From assembly GCF_003693445.1 (NCBI RefSeq), contig NZ_RFAR01000054.1, positions 1 to 39,634 on the forward strand: 39,634 bases of DNA. The letters are read 5' to 3'. Source of the stretch: Aquitalea palustris (lineage in GTDB: Bacteria; Pseudomonadota; Gammaproteobacteria; Burkholderiales; Chromobacteriaceae). The notes beneath the pieces are model-generated. The model was not told the origin of the DNA and ran no database searches. It saw only the letters and a list, made by a program, of their open reading frames with translations. A program made the position numbers and the translations under genes. This document shows, in pieces, positions 25,078 through 33,649 of the stretch (its first letter is position 1; the number at the start of each line of letters is the position of its first letter).

Positions 25078-25092
25078 ATGGAACTATTCCAT
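25078..25092. promoter_or_regulatory. Second palindrome in the lysR-type leader
   Basis: ATGGAA-CTA-TTCCAT, a perfect 15-base palindrome about 38 bases downstream of the first, just before the preferred regulator start at 25099. It could be a second binding site. Confidence 0.4.
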
Positions 25093-25098
25093 TCTGTC

Positions 25099-25989
25099 AT
25101 GAACGACACCCATCACCTTCCCTCGCTCTCCGCCCTGCGTGCCTTTGTGACCGTGGTGCAGAGCGGTAGCTTTACTGAAGCGGCACGCCGGCTCTTCCTG
25201 ACCCAGGGCGCCATCAGCAAGCAGATCCGCCTGCTGGAAGAGCATTACGGCACGCCCTTGCTACAACGCCACAGCCGACAGATACAGCCCACGCCATCGG
25301 GCCGCACCCTGCTGCCGGTGGCACAAGACGTGGTGGAAAGACTGAAAGAAGTGGAAAGGCGGCTGAAAACCCAGACCGACATCCTGTCGCTACAGGTGTA
25401 TGTGACGTTTGCCGTGCGCTGGCTGATGCCAAGGCTGGGCAGCTTCTACCAGCAATACCCGCTTACCCAGCTGCGCATGGACAGCATGGTGTACGAGCCT
25501 TCGGAGCTGGACCCGAGCATTGATCAGGCCTACATCCTGTTTGGTCGCGGGCACTGGCCCAATATGCAGGCCGAGTTACTGCTGGCGGAGAAACTGAGCC
25601 CGGTATGTGCCCCCGGCATGCTGTCGCAGCTGACCTGCCTGGAGGATCTGGCGGGGCAGACGCTGTTTCATACCACCCGCGACTACGAGGAGTGGATGGC
25701 CTGGCTGGCCAGCCAGCAGATCAGCTCGCTGACGCAATACAAGCATCAGGTGGTAGACCTGCACCACCTGGCCTGGACCGCTGCGGCCAGCGGGCTGGGG
25801 GTGGCCATCGGCGATATGGCACTGCTGAAGGACGAGCTGCAACAGGGCCGGCTGGTGCGCCCCTTCGATACCGTACTGGAAACCGGCTGCGGCTATTACC
25901 TGGCCTACCCCGACAGCTATGCCGATCACCCCGGCCTACAGGCACTGTTGAGCTGGCTGCGCCAGCAGGCTGCTGGCGACGCTGCATAG
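25099..25989 (+). CDS. LysR-family transcriptional regulator
   Basis: DNA-binding regulator of 296 residues from the ATG at 25099. In-frame starts also exist at 25078 (ATG) and 25027 (TTG). I choose 25099 because the helix-turn-helix domain follows at once (LPSLSALRAFVTVVQSGSFTEAA...), and the earlier starts would overlap operator-like palindromes. No start has a clear Shine-Dalgarno. The N-terminal helix-turn-helix includes LFLTQGAISKQIRLLEEHYG, typical of the GcvA/AmpR branch. The rest is the periplasmic-binding-like effector domain. It is divergent from the LysA-like decarboxylase and binding-protein genes, so it is likely their regulator, perhaps responding to a basic amino acid. Confidence 0.92.
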   Translation: MNDTHHLPSLSALRAFVTVVQSGSFTEAARRLFLTQGAISKQIRLLEEHYGTPLLQRHSRQIQPTPSGRTLLPVAQDVVERLKEVERRLKTQTDILSLQVYVTFAVRWLMPRLGSFYQQYPLTQLRMDSMVYEPSELDPSIDQAYILFGRGHWPNMQAELLLAEKLSPVCAPGMLSQLTCLEDLAGQTLFHTTRDYEEWMAWLASQQISSLTQYKHQVVDLHHLAWTAAASGLGVAIGDMALLKDELQQGRLVRPFDTVLETGCGYYLAYPDSYADHPGLQALLSWLRQQAAGDAA

Positions 25990-25993
25990 AAAA

Positions 25994-26014
25994 AGCCCGG
26001 CTTGGGGCCGGGCT
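25994..26014 (-). terminator. Terminator of the small HTH gene
   Basis: Eight-bp stem AGCCCGGC / GCCGGGCT with a five-base loop. On the minus strand it is followed by TTTTTC. On the plus strand there is no T-run, so it serves mainly the minus-strand gene ending at 26040. Confidence 0.75.
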
Positions 26015-26039
26015 GCAAGTCAACAACGCAGGAGAAATT

Positions 26040-26252
26040 CTATAAAGGCAGATGCCCGGACAAGGCATTGAGCTTGCGTAGCGCGAGACGGAAGCGGGTA
26101 TGCGCACGGGAAACGGTGGATTCACTGATATCCATTTGCTGTGCAGCAAAATAGCCGGTCATGCCTTCCACTTCCATCAGCCACACGGCTTCGCGCGAGC
26201 GTTTTTTCAGGCCGATCAGGTCGGCAACCTGGTTGAAATCGTCAAGTTTCAT
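26040..26252 (-). CDS. Small TrfB/KorA-like helix-turn-helix protein
   Basis: Predicted DNA-binding protein of 70 residues from the ATG at 26252, which has GGAG nine bases upstream. An ATG six codons further up lacks a ribosome site. The sequence MKLDDFNQVADLIGLKKR, then AVWLMEVEGMTGYFAAQQMD and ISESTVSRAHTRFRLAL shows a sigma-70-region-4-like helix-turn-helix. It resembles the N-terminal domain of the plasmid repressor KorA/TrfB (compare TRGAVSQAVHRV there with SESTVSRAHTRF here). The C-terminal dimerisation part of KorA is absent. It is a single gene with its own terminator. The upstream region holds two inverted-repeat motifs. No target is known. Confidence 0.7.
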   Translation of the reverse strand: MKLDDFNQVADLIGLKKRSREAVWLMEVEGMTGYFAAQQMDISESTVSRAHTRFRLALRKLNALSGHLPL

Positions 26253-26366
26253 GGCTCTGATCTCCGACATCAAACTGGGATGACTTGGCGCTGCCAGTCT
26301 CTACCCGGGCGGGCAACACCGGCAAGACTGCAAACCACAGCGCCTTGTTTTTTCAGCATAGATGCT

Positions 26367-26399
26367 TGCATAAAAAATGCATGGTCTGATTTGCATCAA
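26367..26399 (-). promoter_or_regulatory. Palindromes upstream of the small HTH gene (FNR-like and TGCAT-ATGCA)
   Basis: On the minus strand TTGAT-GCAA-ATCAG (26399-26386) matches 9 of 10 bases of the FNR/ANR box TTGAT-N4-ATCAA. Next to it is TGCAT-AAAAA-ATGCA (26367-26381), a possible operator. A TATGCT at 26360-26355 could be the -10. About one 9/10 match is expected by chance in a window of this size. Confidence 0.4.
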
Positions 26400-26455
26400 A
26401 TACCATTGCAGCGCGGCCAGCTCGTGAGCGCCAGCGGTTTGGGATGGTGCCAGCG

Positions 26456-29400
26456 CTAGGCCGCATGGCTGTCGGCAGACTGCTGCGACGGCTGCAGATA
26501 CTTGTCCAGCATGGCCGACAAGGCCACGATGGACAACGGCTTGGTGAGGAAATCATTCATGCCGGCGGCGCTGGTTTTTTCCTGCTCTTCCACCCCGGCA
26601 TTGGCGGTGCAGGCAATGATGATGGTGGGCGGCCTGGCCGGGTGTTCTGCTTCGTAATTGCGGATCAGCCGCGCCAGCTGGTAACCATCGGTATTGGGCA
26701 TCTGGCAGTCGGTCAGCAGCAGGCTGAAATGGCCGTCCTGCCACTTGGCATAAGCCTCGGCACCGTCTTCGGCCAGCTCCACCCGGTAACCCAGTTTTTC
26801 CAGCTGCAGGGTCGCCAGCTTGCGATTGGTGGGATTATCCTCAGCGAACAGAATCGGCAGGGTCGCCTGATCCTGATTGCCCACCAAACTGGCCGCACCG
26901 CCCGGCAGCTGTTGCAGCGATTCTTCCAGCGCCTGCACATCAGCCACCGCCGCCACCAACAATAGCGAGGCGCAGCTACCCTGACCGACCGCGCTGTCCA
27001 GGCTCACTTCCCCGCCCATCAGCTTGGCCAGCCGGCGACAGATGGTCAGCCCCAGCCCGGTGCCGCCAAAGCGGCGTGAGGTATCGGATTCAGCCTGGGT
27101 AAAGGGCTGGAACAGCTTGGCCAGCCCCTCGGCATTGATGCCGATGCCGGTGTCCTGCACTTCGAAGCGCAAGGTCTGCGCGTGGGCCTCTTCTTCCAGC
27201 AACAGCACGCGCAAGGTGATACGGCCATGCGCAGTGAACTTCACCGCATTGCTGACGAAGTTCTGCAAGATCTGCCGTACCCGCAACGGGTCGACCACCA
27301 CCGCGGCCGCCACGCGCGGATCAATCTCCAGCACGAAATCCAGCCCTTTGCGCGCGACGGCCTGCGCATACAGGGTATGCACCTGTTCCAGCAGGGGCCG
27401 CAGCAGTGTGGGCGCCATCACCACCTCGAGCTTGTCGGCCTCGATCTTGGAAAAATCCAGGATGTCATCGATCAGCCGCAACAAGGTGCGGGCCGACTCC
27501 TGTATGGTATCCACCGAATCTTTCTGCTCTTCATCCAGCGGAGTCATGGCCAGCAGTTCCAGCATGCCCAGCACGCCGTTCATTGGCGTGCGGATTTCAT
27601 GACTCATGGTGGCGAGAAAGGCGCTCTTGGCCTTGTTGGCCGAGTTGGCCTGATCGCGCGCTTCCAGCAATTCGCGCTCGGCCTGCTTGCGCTCGGAAAT
27701 ATCGATGCAGGCCAGAATCGAACCCTGTTCCGGCTGCGCGGCAAACAGGTTCATGCCCTCGAACAAGACCCAGATCGGTTCACCGTGACCAGCCTTGCAT
27801 TCGATCTCACAGACCACCTTGGTCTGCTGCTGCACCATGTCATTCAACTGGCTGGTCAGCTCGAACCAGCCCTCGTCGGACAACACCAGCTCCATCAGAT
27901 GCCGGCCTGGCAACTGTTCCTTGCCGCTGAGAAACATCGCTTCGGCCATGCGGTTGGCGCGCACAATCTGCATATTGGCATTCAGCCGCAGCAGTCCGAC
28001 CGGCGAGGCGGAATAGATCGCTTCCTCTTCCTGCAACACCGCCCTTAGCTGCGCTTCCGAATGCAGGCGACGGTCTTCCTCGTCGTAGAAGCCCAGAATG
28101 CTGGCACAAGAGCTGACCAGTGGCCGGATATCCTTTTCCACCAGCAAGGGGTCGGCACCACGCAGGCAGATGATGGCGTGAACCTGCTCGTCCTGCGCCA
28201 CCGGCAGACTGACCCAGGCCGGCTCGTTGGCCAGGGCGGCCATCAGATAACTGACCGGGTCCAGCTCCTGGCCGATGCTGGCGAGACTGGGGAAATGCGC
28301 CGGCCATTCTCCGGCCTGCAAATTGATATTGAGCGAACCATCGCTGACATTGAACAACTCCAGCAGGAAACCATCGGCCGCCGCGGCAAAGCGCTTGAAC
28401 TCTTCCAGCAGCCGGTTCAGCACCTGCTGCCGTGGCCAGCGGCACAGCATCAGGTTTTCCACATGGGAGATGGCTGACAGCATGTCCAGATTGCGCTCCA
28501 GCGAATGTTCGGCCAGCCGGCGCTGGTGTTCATCCCGGATGATCAGCAGATAAACGGTATGGGCAGCGCTGTCCTGGTAGCGGGTCAAGGTCAGCCCGGC
28601 AAAAAAGCAGCGACCGCTGCGCTCCATGCCCAGGCCCTGCAAATTGATGCCCACCTCGTCACCGGCCAGCAGCATGGCCTTGCCCAGGTCATCGCCCATG
28701 CGTAGCAACTGGTCGATCGGCAAACCAAGCAAACCGCCCATCGGATAGCCAAACATGCGCTCGGCACCGGCAGCGGCGCTCTGGATGATGCCCTGCTCAT
28801 TGATGGTCATGATGGCGTCACCGGCGGCATCCAGCATGCGCTGCTGATGATTGAGCGGCTGCAGCACCTTGCGCACCATGAAATACAGCAAGGCCACGCC
28901 CAGTATCAGCAAGAAAGCCCCCAGCAGGCTGTCGCGCAGCAACAGGCGGCGATAGTGCTGATGATTCTGCCGGATCAGTTCGCCAGTCATGTCCGACAAG
29001 AGCATGAAGGTATCGCGCGCCGTATCCTGGGTAAGCGTCAGCTGGCTTTGCAGCTGGGCCGCGGCCAGCGGATTGTCGCCATGCTCGCGCAGTATCTGGA
29101 CTTGTTGCTTGGTCTGGATGTTCAGTTGCAGGGCAAGCGCGGAAAATTGCCGCATGCGCTGCGTCAGGCGCGGGTCATTGGCATAGCGGGCATCGCTGCG
29201 CAGTTTTTCCAGCAACACGCCAGCCAGCTCCAGCCGGGCACGCAAATCGTCCTCCTCGGTTTCACTCAGCATCGAGTTGAGCTCCGCGCGCAACACCAGC
29301 CCCATGGCGGTGGCGCGCAGGCTGCGCGCCACCAGCCAGCCATCCTGTTTGATGGTATCCAGCAGATTGATGTCGGCACTGCCGCTCAGATCAAGGCGGT

Positions 29401-29926
29401 TGCCGGTTTCCACCATCATCGCGCTCAGCGTGCCCTGCAGCGTGCGCATCGCCAATTCCAGGCCATAGCTCAGGGTTTCATCGCGGGCAAAGGACTTACC
29501 CAGCCGGCTATTGACCTCTTGCCGCAAGCGTTTGAAATTTTGCCATTGCCCGGCAAACTGCTCGCCATAGTGACGCTCATCCGGCAACTGGCGGAATGAC
29601 TGCACGACCTGCTCGGCCCAGAAATCCGCCCCCTGCTGCAAGCGCAACAAGGCTGCATGATCCGCCTCGCCCGGCGCCGTGCTGCGGTTGAGCAAAAGGC
29701 GCGCCTGGATCGATTCGCGCCGCGACAGGTCGGCCGCCATGTACAGTTGCCTGCTGATATTGTTCAGCTGCATCAACTGCTCGGCCTGTTGATAGTTGGC
29801 CCAGGAGGCCACCAGCAACTCGGTAATCCAGGCCAGCTGGATTGCGCCCAGCAAGATGACGATGAGCAAGACCGCCCGACTGATAGACAAGGTCTGCAGT
29901 ACCTTGCTGCTGATTTTTTTGTGCAT
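26456..29926 (-). CDS. Hybrid sensor histidine kinase with PAS, GAF-like and receiver domains
   Basis: Membrane-bound two-component sensor of 1156 residues. The start is the ATG at 29926 (MHKKISSK...), with AGGGG upstream. A longer frame to 30082 lacks coding character and is rejected. Membrane helices at about 16-38 and 327-350 enclose a helical periplasmic sensor of about 290 residues. Then come a PAS domain (about 360-480, [20 protein letters not shown]), a GAF-like domain (about 500-650), a second PAS (about 660-770) and the kinase core. His776 is in [10 protein letters not shown], the N box is [12 protein letters not shown], the G boxes are DTGIGI and GGTGLGLTI. The receiver domain has Asp1073 ([12 protein letters not shown]). 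The protein ends right after the receiver with no histidine phosphotransfer domain, so the relay partner is elsewhere. No response regulator is adjacent. Confidence 0.95.
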   Translation of the reverse strand: MHKKISSKVLQTLSISRAVLLIVILLGAIQLAWITELLVASWANYQQAEQLMQLNNISRQLYMAADLSRRESIQARLLLNRSTAPGEADHAALLRLQQGADFWAEQVVQSFRQLPDERHYGEQFAGQWQNFKRLRQEVNSRLGKSFARDETLSYGLELAMRTLQGTLSAMMVETGNRLDLSGSADINLLDTIKQDGWLVARSLRATAMGLVLRAELNSMLSETEEDDLRARLELAGVLLEKLRSDARYANDPRLTQRMRQFSALALQLNIQTKQQVQILREHGDNPLAAAQLQSQLTLTQDTARDTFMLLSDMTGELIRQNHQHYRRLLLRDSLLGAFLLILGVALLYFMVRKVLQPLNHQQRMLDAAGDAIMTINEQGIIQSAAAGAERMFGYPMGGLLGLPIDQLLRMGDDLGKAMLLAGDEVGINLQGLGMERSGRCFFAGLTLTRYQDSAAHTVYLLIIRDEHQRRLAEHSLERNLDMLSAISHVENLMLCRWPRQQVLNRLLEEFKRFAAAADGFLLELFNVSDGSLNINLQAGEWPAHFPSLASIGQELDPVSYLMAALANEPAWVSLPVAQDEQVHAIICLRGADPLLVEKDIRPLVSSCASILGFYDEEDRRLHSEAQLRAVLQEEEAIYSASPVGLLRLNANMQIVRANRMAEAMFLSGKEQLPGRHLMELVLSDEGWFELTSQLNDMVQQQTKVVCEIECKAGHGEPIWVLFEGMNLFAAQPEQGSILACIDISERKQAERELLEARDQANSANKAKSAFLATMSHEIRTPMNGVLGMLELLAMTPLDEEQKDSVDTIQESARTLLRLIDDILDFSKIEADKLEVVMAPTLLRPLLEQVHTLYAQAVARKGLDFVLEIDPRVAAAVVVDPLRVRQILQNFVSNAVKFTAHGRITLRVLLLEEEAHAQTLRFEVQDTGIGINAEGLAKLFQPFTQAESDTSRRFGGTGLGLTICRRLAKLMGGEVSLDSAVGQGSCASLLLVAAVADVQALEESLQQLPGGAASLVGNQDQATLPILFAEDNPTNRKLATLQLEKLGYRVELAEDGAEAYAKWQDGHFSLLLTDCQMPNTDGYQLARLIRNYEAEHPARPPTIIIACTANAGVEEQEKTSAAGMNDFLTKPLSIVALSAMLDKYLQPSQQSADSHAA

Positions 29927-30296
29927 ACCCACCCCTGAATTGCGCCAGGACGATGCAAGCTTGCTGCCGCAGTGCCAGGCTATTGCTAAGGTATAGCCGC
30001 CCGACAAGGACATTGACATGGCAAACTCAGGCCACGGAGCAAGAACATCACCGGCAGGCACCAGCCGATGACGGGCCGGCAAGGAAGGAAAGCAGTAGCG
30101 GGGGTAAAACGATGATTAGGCAGGCGCTGCCGACATGGCGCCAGCACTGTACCGCAGCGGCCAAGACAGACTTAGGCCAAGCGGGGTGAAGATAGCGGCC
30201 GACAGGCCCAGCCACGCAGGCCGACCCGGGCATGGGGCACGGCCATGTCAGCCGCGACCTTAATCCATGGCCAGCCGTGCAGGGCGCAACAGCAAA
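29927..30296. other. Gap between the hybrid kinase and the flavoprotein gene
   Basis: 370 bases without a convincing gene. Short frames here have no ribosome sites or family resemblance. An inverted repeat GGCTAT-N9-ATAGCC (29978-29998) lies about 55-70 bases before the kinase start and overlaps a possible TATACC -10 on the minus strand. No clear terminator for the flavoprotein gene is seen. Confidence 0.5.
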
Positions 30297-31547
30297 TCAA
30301 ACAGCCCGGGGGCGACGCAGCCAGTCCAGCATGCCCAGCCCGGCAGCACGGCCACTGGCCAGGCAGGCGGTCAGCAGGTAGCCGCCGGTTGGCGCTTCCC
30401 AATCCAGCATTTCGCCGGCGCAAAACACACCTGGCCGGGCCTTGAGCATCAGCCGCTCGTCCATGGCTTCGAAACGGACACCACCGGCAGTGCTGATGGC
30501 CTCGTCGATGGGTCGCGTGGCATATACGGTCAGCGGCAGGCGCTTGATGCCGGCGGCCAGCGCGCTCATGTCGGTAAAGGCTTCCTTGCTCAGACACTCG
30601 CGCAGCAGGCCGGCGCGCACACCCTTGAGATTGAGCCGGCTTTGCAAATGGCTGGACAGCGAACGCGAGCCACGCGGGTGGGCGACTTCACTCAATACCT
30701 GTTCGGCGCTTTTCTGTGACAACAAATCCAGATAACAGGTGGCCGAACCCTGCGCCAGCAGCGTGTCGCGCAGTGCGGCGGAAAAGGCATAGATCAGATT
30801 GCCTTCCACGCCGTAGCGCGTCACCACGCACTCGCCGGTCTTGCGCACGGTATTGCCCGCCAGATCGGTAAATTCCAGCGTCACCGATTTCAGCGGCTGG
30901 CCGGCAAACTTGTCGGCAAAGTGCGCACTCCAGTTGCAGTCAAAGCCGCAATTGGCCGGCAGCAAGGGCCGCACGGCAACACCCTGTTCGCTGAGCAAGG
31001 GCAACCAGCTGCCATCCGAACCCAGCTTTTTCCAGCTACCACCACCCAGTGCCAGCAACACGGCAGCGTGTTGAGCCTCCGATTCACCATCGGGCGTACT
31101 GAAGCGCAAGGCGCCGTCAGCAGCCCAGCCCAGCCAGCGGTGGCGCACACGGAATTGCACCCCGCCTTCGCGCAGGCGCGACAACCAGGCGCGCAGCAAG
31201 GGCGCAGCCTTCATCTCACGCGGAAATACCTTGCCGGAACTGCCGACAAAGGTTTCCACCCCCAGCCCATGCACCCATTCGCGTAAGCGGTCGGCATCGA
31301 AATCCTGCAGCCATACGCTCAGTTCGGCCTCACGCTCGCGGTAGCGGCTGAGGAAATCGGCCTTGGCTTCGGCGTGGGTGATATTCATGCCGCCGACACC
31401 GGCCAGCAGGAATTTGCGCCCCACCGACGGCATGGCGTCATACACCGTCACCGCCACACCCGCAGCCGCCAGCACCTCGGCAGCCATCAGGCCGGACGGA
31501 CCTCCGCCGATGATGGCGACACTGGATGAGGACGTGGGCTGCTGCAT
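30297..31547 (-). CDS. NAD(P)/FAD-dependent oxidoreductase, HI0933/BaiN-like (PP_4765 type)
   Basis: Cytoplasmic flavoprotein of 416 residues from the ATG at 31547, which has AGGAG seven bases upstream. The N-terminal Rossmann motif is VAIIGGGPSGLMAAEVLA. Also visible are MPSVGRKFLLAGVGGMNITHAE, where the N-terminal half matches the HI0933 family, and near the C-terminus TAGGVRFEAMDERLMLKARP followed by GVFCAGEMLDWEAPTGGYLL, the hallmark of the uncharacterised flavoprotein PP_4765 group. The substrate is unknown. It is divergent from the haem-type chemoreceptor with 265 bases between them. Confidence 0.92.
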   Translation of the reverse strand: MQQPTSSSSVAIIGGGPSGLMAAEVLAAAGVAVTVYDAMPSVGRKFLLAGVGGMNITHAEAKADFLSRYREREAELSVWLQDFDADRLREWVHGLGVETFVGSSGKVFPREMKAAPLLRAWLSRLREGGVQFRVRHRWLGWAADGALRFSTPDGESEAQHAAVLLALGGGSWKKLGSDGSWLPLLSEQGVAVRPLLPANCGFDCNWSAHFADKFAGQPLKSVTLEFTDLAGNTVRKTGECVVTRYGVEGNLIYAFSAALRDTLLAQGSATCYLDLLSQKSAEQVLSEVAHPRGSRSLSSHLQSRLNLKGVRAGLLRECLSKEAFTDMSALAAGIKRLPLTVYATRPIDEAISTAGGVRFEAMDERLMLKARPGVFCAGEMLDWEAPTGGYLLTACLASGRAAGLGMLDWLRRPRAV

Positions 31548-31696
31548 GAGGACTCCTGACTGGTGGCCAAGCACCCTGAGCGCAGCACGCAAGTGCCAGA
31601 TCCAGGGTGCTGCCTGTTGATTGAGGCGGGATTGTTGCAGAAATCACGCGATCTCCCAAGCCGCATCGTGCCAATGCAGCCATCGCGGGAAAAAAT

Positions 31697-31726
31697 TTGA
31701 CTTAAACCAAGCACAGTTAATATTAC
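31697..31726 (+). promoter_or_regulatory. Possible promoter of the haem chemoreceptor gene
   Basis: TTGACT (31697-31702), an 18-base spacer and TATTAC (31721-31726) give a plausible sigma-70 promoter. The same bases read TTGAC-TTAA-ACCAA, an 8/10 match to the FNR box. That match level is common by chance. The rest of the 265-base gap shows nothing clear. Confidence 0.4.
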
Positions 31727-31812
31727 CTACGTTACGCTGGCCGCTGTTACAGGCCATGACGGCTCAATAAAAACATAAGCAACAACAAAAGGAGGCGGGG
31801 CTCCCGTTTGCA

Positions 31813-33441
31813 ATGAAAAAATTTTCCGAATGGCCAATCTGGCTGAGACTGACCAGCGCCATCTGGTGCTGTCTGGTAGTGGCATGGAGCGGGCTGATTG
31901 CCTGGGAAACCACGGTCAGCCGCGACATCGCCGTATCCCAGGCCAAGGATCTGGCCAGCAGCATGAATGAAATGACGCTGGCCGGCCTCACCGGCATGAT
32001 GATGACCGGCACGGTGGGTCAGCGTGATGTGTTTCTGGATCAGATCAAGGAGTTGTCTGCGGTGCGCGAGCTGCGGGTGATCCGTGGCGACGCCGTGAGC
32101 AAGCAGTTTGGCCCCGGCAATGCCGGCGACAAGGCGCACGCGGCAGATGAGGCCGAAAAAGGTGCGCTGGCCAGCGGCCAGCCTTATATCGCCATCGAAT
32201 CCACCCCGCAGCTGGGCGAACACCTGCATGTGGTGTACCCGGCGCGCGCCGCCAGCAACTATCTGGGCAAAAACTGCATGGCTTGCCACCAGGTGAGTGC
32301 CGGCACACCGCTGGGTGCGGTCAGCATGCGCATTTCGCTGGAAAAACCCTATGCCTCGGTCACCCAGTTCCGTAACCAGAGCATTCTGTTCGCCCTCATT
32401 GCCTCGCTACCGTTGATGGCGGTGGTCTTCTTCTTTATCCGCAGCTTCGTCACCCGGCCGCTGCAAGCCATGGCCGGCGGCCTGTCCGAACTGGCCAAGG
32501 GCGAAGGCGATCTTACCCGCCGGCTGGAAGTGCGCCATCAGGATGAAATCGGCCAGACCGCCGGCCTGTTCAACCAGATGCTGGGCTCGATTGCCGATCT
32601 GGTGCGACAGGTTGGCAGCGCCGCCCGCACGGTGGCCTCCTCCGCAGGCCAGCTCAGCAGTGGTGCAGAAAAACTGGCTGACAGTTCACGTACCCAGAAC
32701 GCCCAGTCGCAGGATGCGGCACAAGCCGTGGAGCAGCTGGCACAGCATATCGGCGAAATCGCCCGCCACGCCGAACAGGTGCTGGAACAGTCGGACGAAA
32801 GCCTGCAGCGCTCGCAACAGGGCCGCCGCGACCTCACCCAGCTGCAACAGGAAGTCAATCAGGTGCAGCAGGCGGTGGAAATGATGGCCGAGGCGGAAAC
32901 CGAGCTGGTGAAATCCACCAGCTCCATCACCAGCATGACGCAACAGGTACGCGACATCGCCGAACAGACCAATCTGCTGGCGCTGAATGCCGCCATTGAA
33001 GCAGCCCGCGCCGGGGAAGCCGGGCGCGGCTTTGCCGTGGTGGCCGATGAAGTACGCAAGCTGGCGGAAAAATCTGCCCTGTCCGCCCGCGAAATCGACA
33101 CCGTCACTGGTGCGCTCAACCACAAGACCGAAGCGGTACGCCAGGCGGTGGCCGCCAGCCTGACCTCGCTGGAAGCCAGCCACCAGTCGGCAGGACAAGT
33201 GGCCAGCGTGCTGGAATCGGCCAGCGACTCGGCCACCGCCGTACGCAATGGCCTGCGCCAGATCGTGCAGGTAACCGAGCAGCAGCGCGAAACCAGCCAG
33301 CGCGTCACCCGCAATATCGACAGCATCGCCGAACTGGCCAGCACCAATGACAGTGCCATCCAGCACACCGTGCGCTCGGCAGAAGAGCTGGAAAGCCTGG
33401 CCGCCGGCCTGAACGATTCGGTGGCCCGCTTCAAGGTATAA
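31813..33441 (+). CDS. Methyl-accepting chemotaxis protein with periplasmic c-type haem motif
   Basis: Chemoreceptor of 542 residues. Membrane helices are at about 10-31 and 190-212. The periplasmic domain between them contains CMACH at 155-159 (Cys155, Cys158, His159), a canonical covalent haem c attachment site, in the context of a Tll0287/DUF3365-like sensor. The HAMP domain follows ([20 protein letters not shown]), then the signalling domain with tip [20 protein letters not shown] followed by [20 protein letters not shown]. There is no C-terminal CheR pentapeptide. The likely signal is oxygen, nitric oxide or redox state. GGAGG lies 17 bases before the ATG, too far for normal use. No closer start codon is in frame, so the true start or initiation mode is uncertain. 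Confidence 0.94.
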   Translation: MKKFSEWPIWLRLTSAIWCCLVVAWSGLIAWETTVSRDIAVSQAKDLASSMNEMTLAGLTGMMMTGTVGQRDVFLDQIKELSAVRELRVIRGDAVSKQFGPGNAGDKAHAADEAEKGALASGQPYIAIESTPQLGEHLHVVYPARAASNYLGKNCMACHQVSAGTPLGAVSMRISLEKPYASVTQFRNQSILFALIASLPLMAVVFFFIRSFVTRPLQAMAGGLSELAKGEGDLTRRLEVRHQDEIGQTAGLFNQMLGSIADLVRQVGSAARTVASSAGQLSSGAEKLADSSRTQNAQSQDAAQAVEQLAQHIGEIARHAEQVLEQSDESLQRSQQGRRDLTQLQQEVNQVQQAVEMMAEAETELVKSTSSITSMTQQVRDIAEQTNLLALNAAIEAARAGEAGRGFAVVADEVRKLAEKSALSAREIDTVTGALNHKTEAVRQAVAASLTSLEASHQSAGQVASVLESASDSATAVRNGLRQIVQVTEQQRETSQRVTRNIDSIAELASTNDSAIQHTVRSAEELESLAAGLNDSVARFKV

Positions 33442-33460
33442 GCCGGATAACACCACCGAC

Positions 33461-33491
33461 AACGCCAGTGAGCCGCTCACTGGCGTTTTTT
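33461..33491 (+). terminator. Terminator after the haem chemoreceptor gene
   Basis: Eleven-bp perfect stem ACGCCAGTGAG / CTCACTGGCGT, loop CCG, followed by TTTTTC, 19 bases after the stop codon. Confidence 0.93.
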
Positions 33492-33587
33492 CTTGCGCCA
33501 GAAAACCGCCGCCAGCGCCAAGTCATTCAGCACACAGCAAAAAATGCCACAAGCCGCCAGCTTTAGCCCACGTGCAGCAAGGCTTGT

Positions 33588-33616
33588 TTGGACAATGCCG
33601 CTGCAGCTGTTACACT
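33588..33616 (+). promoter_or_regulatory. Possible dbpA promoter
   Basis: TTGGAC (33588-33593), a 17-base spacer and TACACT (33611-33616), 34 bases before the GTG start. Moderate match to sigma-70. Confidence 0.45.
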
Positions 33617-33649
33617 GCCCACCCTTTCTGTCGTTACATCGCCAAGTCC

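Noticed and set aside
29927-30082. N-terminal extension of the hybrid kinase
   Set aside because: The extra 52 residues do not look coding, and the ATG at 29926 has a ribosome site and is followed by the first membrane helix.
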